Shown in pieces: positions 44,479 through 56,500 of a DNA stretch of 64,000 bases (positions within the stretch are counted from its first letter, which is position 1; each line of letters begins with the position of its first letter). Below the pieces are notes generated by a model that saw only the letters and a list, made by a program, of their open reading frames with translations, did no database searches and had not been told where the DNA came from. This DNA is from Micractinium sp. NFX-FRZ. Taxonomy: Eukaryota > Chlorophyta > Trebouxiophyceae > Chlorellales > Chlorellaceae. The position numbers and the translations under genes were made by a program. The DNA lies in assembly GCA_029339195.1 (NCBI GenBank), contig JAPTJF010000002.1, forward strand, positions 372,001 through 436,000. Direction: 5' to 3'.

Positions 44479-46635
44479 ATGCGCCCCAAGATGGTGGACG
44501 AAGACCGGGCCACGCATGAGGTGACCCAAGCCGGAGCCGAGAACCCTGGTCTTGGTCTTGGATGGGCCCCTGCAAGCCCTGTTGGTCCCTGCGCTGATCG
44601 AGCCATGCGCCAAACCGCTCAGCGCTACGTGCCGCCCAGCAGGAGGCAGGCCGAGGGCCAAAATAGCAATGACGCCGAGACCGAGCAGCGAGAGCTGGCA
44701 GGAGTGGATGCTGTTTCACAGGTAGGGATGTTCGCTGTGCTATTGATGGAAAGCGCTCCGTTGCCGCACCGCACGGCTCCCGCCGCCTCTTCCTGCCTCG
44801 GCCCGCCGCCACCCGCCAACGCCTCCGTCCGCCTGCCACGTTGCACCACTGATTGCTGCATCCCACAGACCACTACTGCCTGCAGGTTCGCCTGGTGGTG
44901 CTGCAAAATGACAGGCTGAACTTTGACCAAGCCAGCTGCCCCCTGGACATTGAGGCGCAGCAAGGCAGCAGCTGTCCTGCAGACGGCGGTGGCACCCAGA
45001 GTGCGGGCGGCGCAGCAGTTGGCCCGGCGCCCGCCGGCGCAGGCCCCAGTGTCCCAACAGCCGCTGCAGCACCCAGCAGCTTCCTCATCTTCTTTCCTGA
45101 GCGCCTGCCCACTGAGCTGCTGCGCTGGTTTGGCGACACCTTTGAGGAGGGCGCAGCCCGCCTGGAGTTTCCTCCCTCCCTCTCCAAACACGAGCGAGCG
45201 CGGTGGCACCATGCAGCTGAGCGAGCACGGCTGCACGGGGAGTCGGTTGGCGTTGGAGATGGACGGTACCTGACCATTAGCACTGCCCCGCCGGGCATGA
45301 CACAGCGGCAGCAGGATGGCGGCAGCGAGGGCGGGCGCCGCAGGCTGACGCGGGAGCAGACGGAACGGGCGCGATTCATCTGGGACTGCTGCCAGGTGGG
45401 CGGGCTAGGGAGAGGTAAATGGGCAGGCGATCCAGAGGCACGCGCCGGCGGGTCCTTGAGGCTGCCCATGACTCCATGTACGTTCTCAGCTGGCAGCGGC
45501 CCTCCATTTGCTGCGCTGAATCCGTGTGCAACCTGCTCGCCGCTGCCCTGCCACATCCACCCACCCCCTTCCCGGCCCAGCACCCCCGGCCTCTGCCTGC
45601 ATCTTGCCTTGCAGCTGGAGGGCGGCAAGCACTGGGAGCGCAGCCAGGGGGAGGTGGAGGCCATGGTGGCTTCCGGGCAGCCGCTGCCAGAAGATGTGCA
45701 GGCACTGGTAGACAAGAGGTGGGTGGGGAGAGGGCGGGGCGAGGGAGGGGTGTGTGTGTGTGATGCGGGGGTGCTGCACAGGTGTGTGGATTGCTGTCTA
45801 GGAGGGTACGAGGGCGCCCGGAAGGAAACAACCTGTCTCAGCCTCCCGCCCTACTCTGCATCTGCATAGGGTGCCCTTCCCAGTGAAGAATGTCCCGCCC
45901 TCTGTATTGACCCTCCTGCTCTCTCATGGTCCAGGCTGCGTGGCGAGGAGGTGCACCGCCTGCTGCGTGGCAGCCAGCCCAGCGAGGCGTTGTCCCTGCT
46001 CTCTGAGGACCCGCGGCTGGCCTGGGTGAAAGATGCCACGACAGGGGGGTACCCCATCCACCAGGCAGCCTGGAAGGTGCGTGCGCTTTGCAAGGTGTGG
46101 GCTGGGGTGGGGTGGTCCCGCTAGGAGAGTCAGAGGTGATCGCTGGCAGGTGTGCATGGCCAAGCCCTGTTCTTTCAGCCCTCCCTCCCCTCACATCCCT
46201 GCGCCTGCCTCCCCTCCCCTCCCCTTGCAGGGCTACGAGAGCGTGGTGCTCTTCCTGGCCTCCCTGCCGGGTGTGCTGGAGCAGCGCGATGGGCAGCGGG
46301 ACACCGCTCTGGCTGTGGCGCGCCGCCGACAGCATGCCAGCATTGAGGAGCTGCTGCTGGAGGCTGGCGCCAAACCAGAGCATGCCAGCTTCAGCCAGGA
46401 GGCAGCCCCGTCAGCGGCCGAGGAGACCTACTGCAGCTGGTCGGCAGAGGAGCGGTGGCGGTACCGCCAGGGCGGCAGCGGCAGGGGCGCCCCGCCCCCA
46501 GGCCTCAGCCTGCGCGGCCGCGGCGGCAGGGGGCGAGGCGGGCCCGGCGGCAGCAGGGGCGCACCACCCTCCCACCGGGGCCAGCCGCAGCGGCAGGAGG
46601 AAGATGAGCAGCAGCAGCCACGGTGCCCCTGGTGA
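44479..46635 (+). CDS. R3H-domain, ankyrin-repeat, RGG-tail protein
   Basis: Five exons (44479-44721, 44886-45395, 45615-45718, 45934-46075, 46231-46635) give 467 aa. An R3H nucleic-acid-binding domain lies at about 147-215, with the signature HERARWHHAAERARLHGESVG (split: HERARWHH at 183-190). At about 290-375 there are ankyrin-like repeats (GYPIHQAAWKGYESVVLFLASLP, RDGQRDTALAVARRR with IEELLLEAGA). The tail is Arg/Gly-rich (LRGRGGRGRGGPGG) and ends in Gln/Glu-rich sequence. The parts together suggest a protein that binds RNA or single-stranded DNA and partner proteins. No zinc finger is seen, so it is not a clear ANKZF1/Vms1. The ATG at 44479 gives a sensible first exon; a later in-frame ATG near 44602 is an alternative. 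Confidence 0.8.
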
Positions 46636-46742
46636 TCCTTTGTGGCAGGAGTTCTCTTGTGACACTGGGGCGACAATTCAGGCATGCACCAAGAAGGAGG
46701 GACAGAGGGATGCATAAAGAAGAAGGAATCCAAAGAGGAGCG
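46636..46742. other. Convergent 107-bp gap
   Basis: The stop codons of the R3H-ankyrin gene and the HDEL EF-hand gene face each other only 107 bp apart, so their 3' untranslated regions probably overlap. No TGTAA is seen in the gap. Confidence 0.5.
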
Positions 46743-49700
46743 TCACAGCTCGTCGTGGTCATGAACTGCTCCATAGAAGGCGTGGGGCACGCCCAGCATC
46801 TGGTCCAGCGTCAGCCGGTCATCCTTGCAGTCTGCCATGTCCATCATGTGCTCCGCTTGCTGCCGGACGGGGTGGGAGGCAGGGGGGGCAGGGCTTTCCG
46901 TAGGGGATGTGAGGCGCGTGCAGATGCAACAACCTGGGCAGTGCTTGTGTGCGAGTGGCTAGCACATATGAGTGTCAGCAAGGGACGCGCTTGACAGGGA
47001 CATCAGGTGTCTGACAGGGCACCATGGGGCTCGCACCCCAAAGAAAGTGCCTCATGCGCTGGGCTGCAAGGCATGCTTCCGCCTGCACAAGCCCGAATGG
47101 TTGGTTGCAAGCCAAGCAAGCTTCCCTGCATGCTGCAGTGTGCTCACCATGCGTGCGTAGCGGTTCTCGGTGGGGTGCAGGTCAGCAAACGCCGGCAGCA
47201 GCTCCTCCGCCGACAGCTGGTGGTCTGCATTTGTGTCCAGCAGCACAAACTTGCGCAGCGCGCCCTCCTTCTCCTGGGCCTCGTCCCAGTGCTCCCCACC
47301 CTGGTTCTCCCACACCTGCCATCAGGGCACACATCAGGGAGGCACGCCTTGCGGTTCATGGCTACAGCACAGCACAGCAAGGTTTGCACTTGCACACTGT
47401 CTTCAGCAAGCTTTGGCTCCTGTGCTGCCAGGCCTGACGCAGACAGGCAGTGTGCACGGAGTGTGCAAGAGCACGCATCGGCAGGGGGCGAGTGCTTGGG
47501 CACGCAAGCGGCTCGCAGCGGCAGAACTCGCATGTAAAGTACCAGCGCGCAGTGGCATCGCTGAGCGCACAACAATGCAGCCACCCCGCACCGTGAACTG
47601 GCTCCACAGTTGATCGTAGAACTGGTCAAAAGAGACGGTGAGGGCGTCTGCAGTGACCGGGGCCTTGGGCGGTGGCGGGTGGCCGTGCTGCCCGCTGGGT
47701 TGCGTATGCCCGTGGGCATCCACCACAACGTCGGGCCGGTCATCAGAGTGGGGCAGCCCGCCGTGCAGGTGCTCGTAGATGTCTTGCCGCAGGCGGTGCA
47801 GCTTCAGGTTGATGTTGTTGCCCTCTGCAGGCGGGGGAGGTGGGGAGGGTGCCAAGCCAGGGTGGGGGTGGCGGGAGAACCAGCGGCAGGCGTGCCAGCT
47901 CCTTCCTAAGCTTTCCAGAAGTGGCAGGGCCTCCAAGAAGCCACGCCTCACCAAAGCCACACAATCCAACCAGTGCCACATCTCAGCTTTCCCAGACAAC
48001 CATTCACCCTAGCCCGCCACCTCCACCCATGCTCCATACCACGCTCCCCCAACCTGCCGACCCTCCAGGTACAGGAAGCCCTGAACCTCGGAGGGCTGCT
48101 GGCCGCCGCGGTGTACGACCAGCGCCAACTACGCTCACGGCACAGTAGCACCCAGCACCAACTCTCCCTGCCCCGTGCCACCCACCCTCTGGGTTCAGGA
48201 AGTCGTAGAACTCGGAGGGCTGCAGGCCGCCGTCGCCATTGCGGTCGGCGTACACCATGGCCGCGCGCGTGACGTCCACAAAGGATGCATAGTCCAGGGG
48301 GTCGGGCATGCCCCCGGCTGCCACTGCTGCCTTCACCTTCTCGTCCTCGTCCTCCAGCAGCTGCAGCAGGTACTCGGAGGGCGAGATCTGCGGGGAATGG
48401 GAGGGAGGAGGGGGTGTGCCATAGGGGGATGTGGGAGTGTCGAGGGTGTGGATGGGATGGATGAGGGCAGGCAGTGAGCGACGGCGCAGCAGGCGTGGCA
48501 GGGCGCAGGGCAGCACCGGCATAGATTGTGAGCTGGAGGGCGCATGGAGCGGACCCTGCCTCACAGACTTGCATCCACCCACCCTCAGCCACCCACCCCG
48601 CTGCACCACCCTACACCAACCATACCCTCCCGCCCCACCTTTCCATCGTGGTTGGTGTCGGTGTCGTTGAACTCCGCCTCTCCCCGCCGCCAGCTGATGG
48701 CCTGCCCGTTGGCATACAGGTGGCGCTGCAGCTCATCAGTGGTAACGATGCCATCGTGGTTGGTGTCGATCTTGGGGAAGAGCTGCAGGCAGTGCAGGGT
48801 GACATGTGGCGATCAGTGATGGAACGGGAAGCAGGGGGCGCAGGCGCGTTGGGGTCGATCCTGCGCAACATCTGTAGTGAAAACCTGCAGGCTCAGCCAG
48901 GCATTGGGAGCAGGGAGCAACGGGTGCTGACACGGGATGCAGAGAGCAAGGGGCAGGGAGTCAGGGTGCGGGGGAGAAGCCCAAGCTTTGACTGGTCAAG
49001 GTGGCAGGTGGGTGCATCACGCAGCAGGGGCTAGAGCAGAGGCAAGGTTCTTGGCACCGGAAGAACAGCACGCGTGCATGCAGTGAAGCCTGGTTGTGAG
49101 GTGGTGGGCAGCAAGCAGCAGGCAACGCGCATCGCAGACGCAGCATGGTCCAAAGGGCAGTGCCGCCAGCAGCGCACCTCGCGCAGGCGGCGCTCAATCA
49201 CGGTGGGGGTGGCATCGTGGATGTCATCGCCATGGTAGCCCAGGTCCTCAGCATCAAACTGCACACCCACAGCAGCACAGGGTCTGGCATGTCGACAAGG
49301 CAAAGTGTTGGAGGCACAAGGCCAGGCCAACACCCAGCACCCACGAGAGGACTATAGGCGGCACAGCCACCGGCCAGAATAGTGCGGGAGGGGGTGGCTG
49401 CAGGTGGCTGCACAGGCAGTGCTGGTGTGCTGGGGATTGCAGAGGTGGTGGGCGGCTGGCTGAGGCGTTCCCCTGTGATTTCGCGGTCCTGCCGAGCAGC
49501 GGCATGGATCGAGGCCTGATTGTCCCCGCACCCCAAACAGCTACAGCTGGTGCCCCCTCAGCACATGCCCTACTCACATCGTCCTCATGCCCGTACGTGG
49601 GATCGAAGGCAGCCCGGCCAAAGTGCTCTGCATCCACCTCCTTGTAGTGCTGCGGCAGCCGAAGGAAGCGCGAAATTGGCGGGGAGGCGGAGCGAGCGGG

Positions 49701-50278
49701 CAGGGGGCAGACGTGCCGCATTCCAAAAGGCGGGCAGCTGGTGAGAGGGTCGGTCTGCCATGATCCATAGAAGATCTATCGGGATAACTCCAGCTGACAG
49801 GCAGCAGGCGCAGGCGGCGTAACTGCCAAGGCGACACTCACCAGTCGCCCATCGTTGCCCTTGATCTTCTTCTTGCCCACGGTGCGCTTCAGGTGCCCAT
49901 TTCCCGCCTTGAACAGCCGCGCAGCACAAGCCTCGTCCACAGCCAGGAGCCCCAGCAGCAGCACAGCCTGCAGGCAGGTGAACGAAGCACAAAGGGGCGG
50001 GCTGAGCGACGCCGCGTCACCTGCGGCGTGCGGGACGGCGGCAACGCACGGCAGCAGGCGGCGCCAGGTGCTGCCACTGCCACTGCATGCGGCTGCCTCC
50101 GGAGCTTTAGCGGATAGCGCAACGATCCAGAGGAGGCCCGGGGAGCGCGTGGTGCGAGTGAGGGAGCAGCGGGAGGAGCCAGGACGGGAGCGACGCGAAC
50201 GCTCAAGCAGGCCCCTTGGTCGCAATCGTAACACCTCCCGGGTGCCTTCCCGATACTCACCACCAGAAACGGCCGCAT
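46743..50278 (-). CDS. Reticulocalbin-like EF-hand protein of the ER lumen (HDEL)
   Basis: A calcium-binding protein of the CREC (reticulocalbin/calumenin) type. Nine exons give 386 aa: 50278-50261, 49967-49842, 49649-49578, 49258-49178, 48782-48639, 48387-48186, 47824-47592, 47315-47148, 46859-46743. The N-terminus is a signal peptide (MRPFLVAVLLLGLLAVDEACAA). EF-hand loops are DTNHDGIVTTDE (about 105-116), DTNHDGKISPSE (141-152), ADRNGDGGLQPSEF (about 196-209), DTNADHQLSAEE (about 319-330) and a weaker ADCKDDRLTLDQ (about 354-365). The chain ends in HDHDEL, an ER-retrieval signal of the HDEL type. Signal peptide plus HDEL place it in the ER lumen or early secretory pathway. A His-rich linker (HGHTQPSGQHGH) between the third and fourth loops is unusual. 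The six-codon first exon is supported by phase and by the completed signal peptide. Confidence 0.92.
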
Positions 50279-50566
50279 CCCAAGCCCCTTCTCCCACCAA
50301 GTATCCTCTACACAGGGCCGGATCGCGGAGCCAAAGAGCACAGAAAACAACAACTACGTCAATTGTCGAACAGTGATGCCGAACTGGAGAAAGAGAGCGG
50401 CCGCGGCATCAAGCTGACGTGGCGACAGCCGAGGTGAAAGTCTGCGTCCCTCCAGCCCGCCGGCGGCTGGGGTCGATACTTGGCTATCCAAAATTCTCGT
50501 GAACCACACACCCGCTGATCCGAGGGCCGCAAGTCAATGCCCGTTTCTTGAGGCCAGCGCCGCAAA
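50279..50566. promoter_or_regulatory. Divergent promoter region, EF-hand gene and DRC7-like gene
   Basis: 288 bp separate the start codons. The middle part (50325-50400) is less GC-rich. No named promoter element is recognised. Confidence 0.4.
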
Positions 50567-53500
50567 ATGGAAGCGCTAGGGGAGCGCCTGCGGGAGGCGG
50601 GGGAGACGGGGCGCCTGAATTTGAGGTGCGCCAGCGCTGGCAGCCCCGGAACCGGCAGTTGGGCACCTGCCGCCTGCACCCGCTCCTCTCCCCCGCCGCT
50701 GCCGCCACGCTCGGGTGCCACTTGCGGCACGGCCTGCACTGCACACGAGCTTCAATCGATCACTTGGACGTATACGACATGTCATGTAAACTGTCCTGAG
50801 CAATGAATGCCTGCCTCCAACAAACATGCTGCAGCTACCTGGGCAGCGCGGCGGCAGTGGACGATGCGGTGGCGCAGGTGGCGGGCGCAGGCACCCTGCT
50901 CCGCGTCGCAGAGCTGGACCTCTCCTCAAACGCGCTAGAGGCGCTGCCGGCAGGACTGGGCACCGCCGCCGCGTTTGCGGGCCTGCGGGTGCTGCGTGCC
51001 AAGTACAACCGCCTGCAGGAGCTGCCGGGCGAGCAGCTGGCGGCCGCGCTGCCACGACTGGCAGAGCTCGACTTGGAAGGGAACCAGGTGGCAGCTGTGG
51101 ACGAGGCTGCGCTGCCCGCACTGGTGGCACTGCGTCGCCTCAACCTCAGCTCCAACGGCCTGGCCGCGCTGCCCGACAGCATCGGGTGCTGCCGCGCGCT
51201 GGAGGCGCTTGCAGTGTCCAACAACCCGCTCGCCCAGCTGCCTGACGCGCTGGCCTCCTGCCCGGTGCTGGCGCACCTGGACGTGTCCAGCTGCCGCCTG
51301 GTGTCACTGCCGCCCGCGCTGGGGCACATGAAGTCGCTGCAGCGCTTCTTCTGCCAGGTTCGTTGGGGGGTGGTCAAGGGCTGATGACCTGGGGCGAGGC
51401 ACGGCCCACGAGGCTTTGCATGTGCACGCCGCTGGCCTGATGGGCGCGCAGGTACTGGTGTTCCCCTGCATGACACATCCCTGATTCACACCCCACCTTC
51501 CTGGCCCTGCCCTGACCTCGCTGCCCCGCCCTGTTGCACCCCCGCAGAACAATGACCTGCAAAGAGTGCCCACCGCACTGGGCCACCTGAGCAACCTGAA
51601 GGAGTGGAACCTGCGCGCCAACCGGCTGCCCTTGAAGTATGAGCAGGCACGTTGGTGGCTGCAGGGCGGGCAGGGGGAGGGCAATGTGGGCTCTGCCGCT
51701 GTGCCGCTGCACGATGGCTCTGCCATGCAGCCTTTGTGCAGCACCCATCTCTTGGATGCCTGGCAGGGCAGCACCCATCACGAGCCCGCCTCTCCCCCGA
51801 CTGACTGCGGTGGCTGCCATGACCCTGCAGGCGCGGGAGCGAGGGCTGGCCAAGTTCCTGGCCTTCCTTCGGTGAGGAGCGGTGGCACAGCCAGCTTGCC
51901 AACAGACACTTATATGAGGCAGCGCAGCGTTCTGACACGGCCCGGCTGATCAGCTGGGACAGTCGTGCGCTTTGCCCTGGGAGCATGCGCATTGCACCCA
52001 GGGGCCCCATGCCATCATTGGCACGTGCTTTGTGTGACCCCCGCTCCTTCCTGCCCACCCTGCAGGGAGGAGGAGGAGATTGAGATGCTGCAGGAGATTG
52101 AGCGCAACCGCCCCGTGGGCATCGCCTCCGGACCCTGCATGGTCTACAGGTATGCGCCATGCTTTGGCTGTGCCTCATGCTGTGCCACATGCTGTGCAGG
52201 TGCTGCCTGCGCTGTGTGGTGCTGTGCTGTCCTGCTCAAACCCGTCGCCTGCACTCACTGTTGAATCGCCCCTGTGCAGGTGCAAAGCCATCCTGGACGA
52301 TGCAATGGTGGCGGGTCAGAGGGGGGAGCCCGTTGACGGCTTTGCCTGGATCCGCTCCGGCCACGCCGTGGCACAGCACCGCAACAGCGTGTACGTGTTT
52401 GGAGGCGTGGTGGTGCGGGAGGGGCGCAAGACCGCTGAGCTGCTGGTGCTCAACACGGACACAATGGGCTGGCGGGTAAGAAGGGCGGGCGGGGTGGAAG
52501 GGTGGGTGGGCGGGTGGACGGTGGGCTTGGAGAAGCTGCAAGAGGGAATGCAGGGCTGGCGCACAGCGTTGCATTGAGAAGCGCGGTTTTTAGCAGGCAG
52601 GCAGGCAGGCACACACAGCTGCCTAATTGGAGTAGAGCTACAATCTGCACACCCACCCACCATCCACTCCTCACCTCCGGACCATGCCCGCCCGCTCCCG
52701 CAGGTGCAAGCCACACGTGGGGATCGCCCCTGCCCGCGGGACGGCCACCTGATGGTGGCTGACCCCACCAGCGGCCCCGCTGGCCAGCTGCTTGTTTTTG
52801 GAGGGCGGAACGCCAGCGGGCGTCGCCTCAACGACCTGCATGCCTTGGATCTGGCCACCTGGACATGGTTTGTGCCCAAGCAGGAGGGCGCATCGCTGCC
52901 GTCGCCGCGCGAGCAGGCCGCTGCCGCCTTTGCGCCCGACGGCCGCCTGCTGCTGTTTGGCGGGCGCACCAATGGCGCAAGGCTTAACGACCTGTCAGTG
53001 CTGTGCTGCTGCCTCTAGCTGCTGACAGCTGGTGGGGATCACGCGCTGCGCTGCATGCACAGCATGCAGAGGCACGCGGTTGGCCGCCTGACACTGCCAA
53101 GTAGAAGCCGGCAGAGTGTGATGGGTGCATGTCAATGCGAGTGTGACTTCTGCTCAACATGGTTAGACATTATAAACATTACCAGCTGCTGCATCTCTGC
53201 CGACCTGCCTTGCTTGCCACTGCGCCTGCCTGCCTGAATGCTGCAGGTGGAGTTGGGATGCGCAGAGCGGGTGTTGGGAGCAGCTGCCGGTGCACGGAAC
53301 CGCGCCGTCCCCGCGGCAGGGCGCCGCCGCCTGCGTGGCGGGCACCCAGATGTTCATCATGGGCGGCATGTCCAACTTTGTGCTGCACGACTGCTGCGTC
53401 TACAACCTGGAGACACAGGCACGTGCGGTGGGCTGTGCTGGGCATGGGGGCCTGGGCGGGGGGTGGGGCCGGGGGCAGAGACGGGATGCGGAGCAGCAAG

Positions 53501-56500
53501 GCGGTGAAGGAGAGGCGTACTTGATGGAGCGGGGTGGAGGAGTTGGGGCAGCTGAGCAAGGGCCGTGATCTGGCAGGTGGTGGTGAGCAACATGGCTGGC
53601 AGGCCACGAGCAAGGCTGCCTGCCGGCATGGCTGTGTCAGGATCCAGCTGCCCTGGCACTGCCGGGGCATGAAAGCTCCAGGCCTGTCCTCCTTGCCTGC
53701 CCTGCAGGAGTGGCGGGCGCTGAACATTGAGGGGCAGAGCAAGGCAGCGGGGCGTGCGGGCGGCCATATCATCACATGGCAGCCAGAGGCTGAGGAGGGC
53801 GGGCAGGAGGATGCCGATCAGGTGGAGGCAGACAAGGCCGGCGGGCCAGGCGGATCAGTGTGGATGTTTGGCGGGCGTGATGCGCTGGGCGCGCAGGTGG
53901 CATACCTGCTCAAGCTGAAGGCGCGGATGGGCGGCGCCTGGTGAGGGGCTCAGGGGCAGGGGCAGTGCTGGGCCAGAGGGGGCGCCCCGCCAAGCAAGCA
54001 GCAGTTCAAGGCGCAATGCACCCGAGCTCGTGCACTGGCTTTGGTGCCTCCTGCCCTGCCTGCTGTCGCCAGCCAGCAGCCACTGTGCTGCATGCCTTTT
54101 GACCTCGCTGCTGCCGCACTCACTGCGAACAGTCTGACGTTGTTTGCTACTCCTGCCACCTATCTTGCACATGCCCTGCTTGCTCCTCTGTGTGGGTCTG
54201 CAGGTACGAGTGGGTGGAGACCGAGTTCTCCATGCAGCCCAACCGCTCACGCATCATCCTCTTTGACTCGATCGGACGGCTGACAATTATGCAGGTGGGT
54301 GGGGCGATGCTCTAGTGGGTGCTCTGTCTTGCTGCTCTAACCGCCGTGTTTTTCCTTGCTGGCGCGAGTGCAGGTCACACTGGCACATCGGGTGGCAGCA
54401 TCTGCCTTATTGCCCTTTAACTGTGCCGCCCTCTTCTTCCCCTGTACCCTGTTGCCCCAACGGGAGTGCAGTGCGGCCACCCGCTGCACAAGCTCAACGT
54501 GTCGTCAGAGCAGATCGACAAGGGAAGCTGCATTTGGGACGTGGTGCAGCTGGCGCCGCTGGCAGCAGTCAAGGCAAGTTGTGGCTGCCGTGTGCGCCCT
54601 GCACACGTATGAGCGCTGTACAGCATTCCTGTGCTGTGTTCTGTGCATGGGAAGACTTGGAAATCTTGCTTCAAATCCACGGCAGAGCAGCTTGGTCACA
54701 GCCCACCTGCCTTGCACCCTCTCTCCATGCTTGGCCGCCCACGCTTGCGGCGGCGTATCCCATCCCTGCAACCAAACACTGCCAATGCATCTTCCTTCAT
54801 CAATCCCACCGCAGGAGAAGGTGGTGAGCCCGGAGGACCTGGTGAGCGCCAACCCCAAGCGTGAGCGCATCAAGCACGCCTCCCTCATCGCCGCCAAGCT
54901 CCCCCGCGCCTTCACCTCCCACACGCCACGCGAGCAGCAGCTGCTGGCCGCCGCCGGCGCGTTCAAGGAGCGCATGGTGGCGGCAGCAGCGGCGCGTGGC
55001 GGCCGGGGTGTGCCGAACCGCCTGCCGCCCCCCGTGGTGCTGCTGAACGAGTGCGGCGTGGAGAAGGTGGTGTGCACGACGCTGCGGCGCACCATGCTGC
55101 CGCACCCTGAGCTGCATGACCTGGACACCATTGCTCAGGTGGGCTGGGGGGGAGGTGCCTGGTGCTGTGAGTGGTGGTAAGCAGAGTGCGTGGGAGCTGC
55201 CAGGTTAGGCCCTGTGTGGGGAGCTGGAGTCTGGCAAAGCAGAACGTTAGCTGGCGGGCGCCAGCAGCGTTGCACATACAGCATCCCATTGTGCAGTTTC
55301 CTGGCTTTCCAATGCCGACCTTGCTGCCTGCCACCTCAACCGCGCCATGGCCTGGCCCATCGTTCACCAAATGCCCTGAAAACATCCAACCTCACTCCTT
55401 ACCTCCACCTTCCTTACCTCAGTTTGTGGGTGAGTTCTTCATCTGCGAGCCGCTGGAGGACCTGACCCAGCTGCCAGGCAACCTGGTTTCGCCCTGGTCA
55501 CTGCTGGAGTGGCAGGTGTGCAGGGTGCATGGGGGACTGGGCGGGGGACTGTTGCAGTGCGTTGAAGATGCTGCAGAGAGGCTGGCAGTAGGATGGTCCT
55601 CAGGGGACCGCAGCACCGTGCTTCCTGGAAGTCAGGCTGTGAATGCACGCCAGGATGTGCGCGCACCAGCAGCACGGCCATAGCCACCTGCTTGCGTGGG
55701 TGCATCGTCCCCGAACCGCCGCCCCTGCGACCCCTCCTGCCCAACCCACAGGCCGGCGATACATTCGACCTGGCCACCCTGGCCTGCTCGCTGCTGCTGG
55801 GGGCTGGCTATAACGCCTTTGTCGTGGTGGGCTACGCGTCCAGCAAGCCGGTGAGGCCGCTGGTTCGGCTCGTTCTGGCGAGGCACAAGGCATCGAAAGC
55901 ACATGCAGCCACACTAGCTGCTGCTGTTGCTGGATGCTTGTGCAGCCAGCGCCCGTGCTTTGTGCACCCATTGTTGACACGGCCTCACTGTGGCCTGGCC
56001 CCCCGCAGGTGGCGCTGTGTGACCAGTCGCACAGCGAGTGCCCCTGGCTGCGAGAGCACGGGGTGGAGGCCCCTGCCTATGCCGAGCTTAGCGAGGACGA
56101 TGTCAGCTATGAGGGCGATTCAGAGGAGGAGGGAGGGAAGGAGGACGGGGAGGAGGCAGAGGGAGAAGAGGTGGTGGCGGGCACGGCTGGTGATGCTGAT
56201 GCTGATGCGCACGTGGCGGCGCTGTCCTTGGAGGACCAGGAGGCTGCGGATGGCGTGCTCGCTGGGAGTGCTGCAGCACAGCAGCCCGACAGTGCTGCCA
56301 GACCTGCCTTGGCCGCTGTCGCCGGTGCTTCCCGGCCTGCCAGCGTTGCTGCCAGTGCTGCTTCGGCAGCAGTGTCCCGGCCTGGTAGCACAGCAGCGCC
56401 TGCTGGCTCCCGGCCTGCCACTGCCGCCAGGTCTAGCACAGGCACAGCGGCAGCGGCCTCCCGGCCTGCCACCGCAGCCAGCAAGCGGCCAACCACAGGC

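Noticed and set aside
44479..46635. ANKZF1/Vms1 identity for the R3H-ankyrin gene
   Set aside because: Ankyrin repeats are present, but I see no zinc finger or VLRF1 release-factor-like signature, while an R3H domain is clear.
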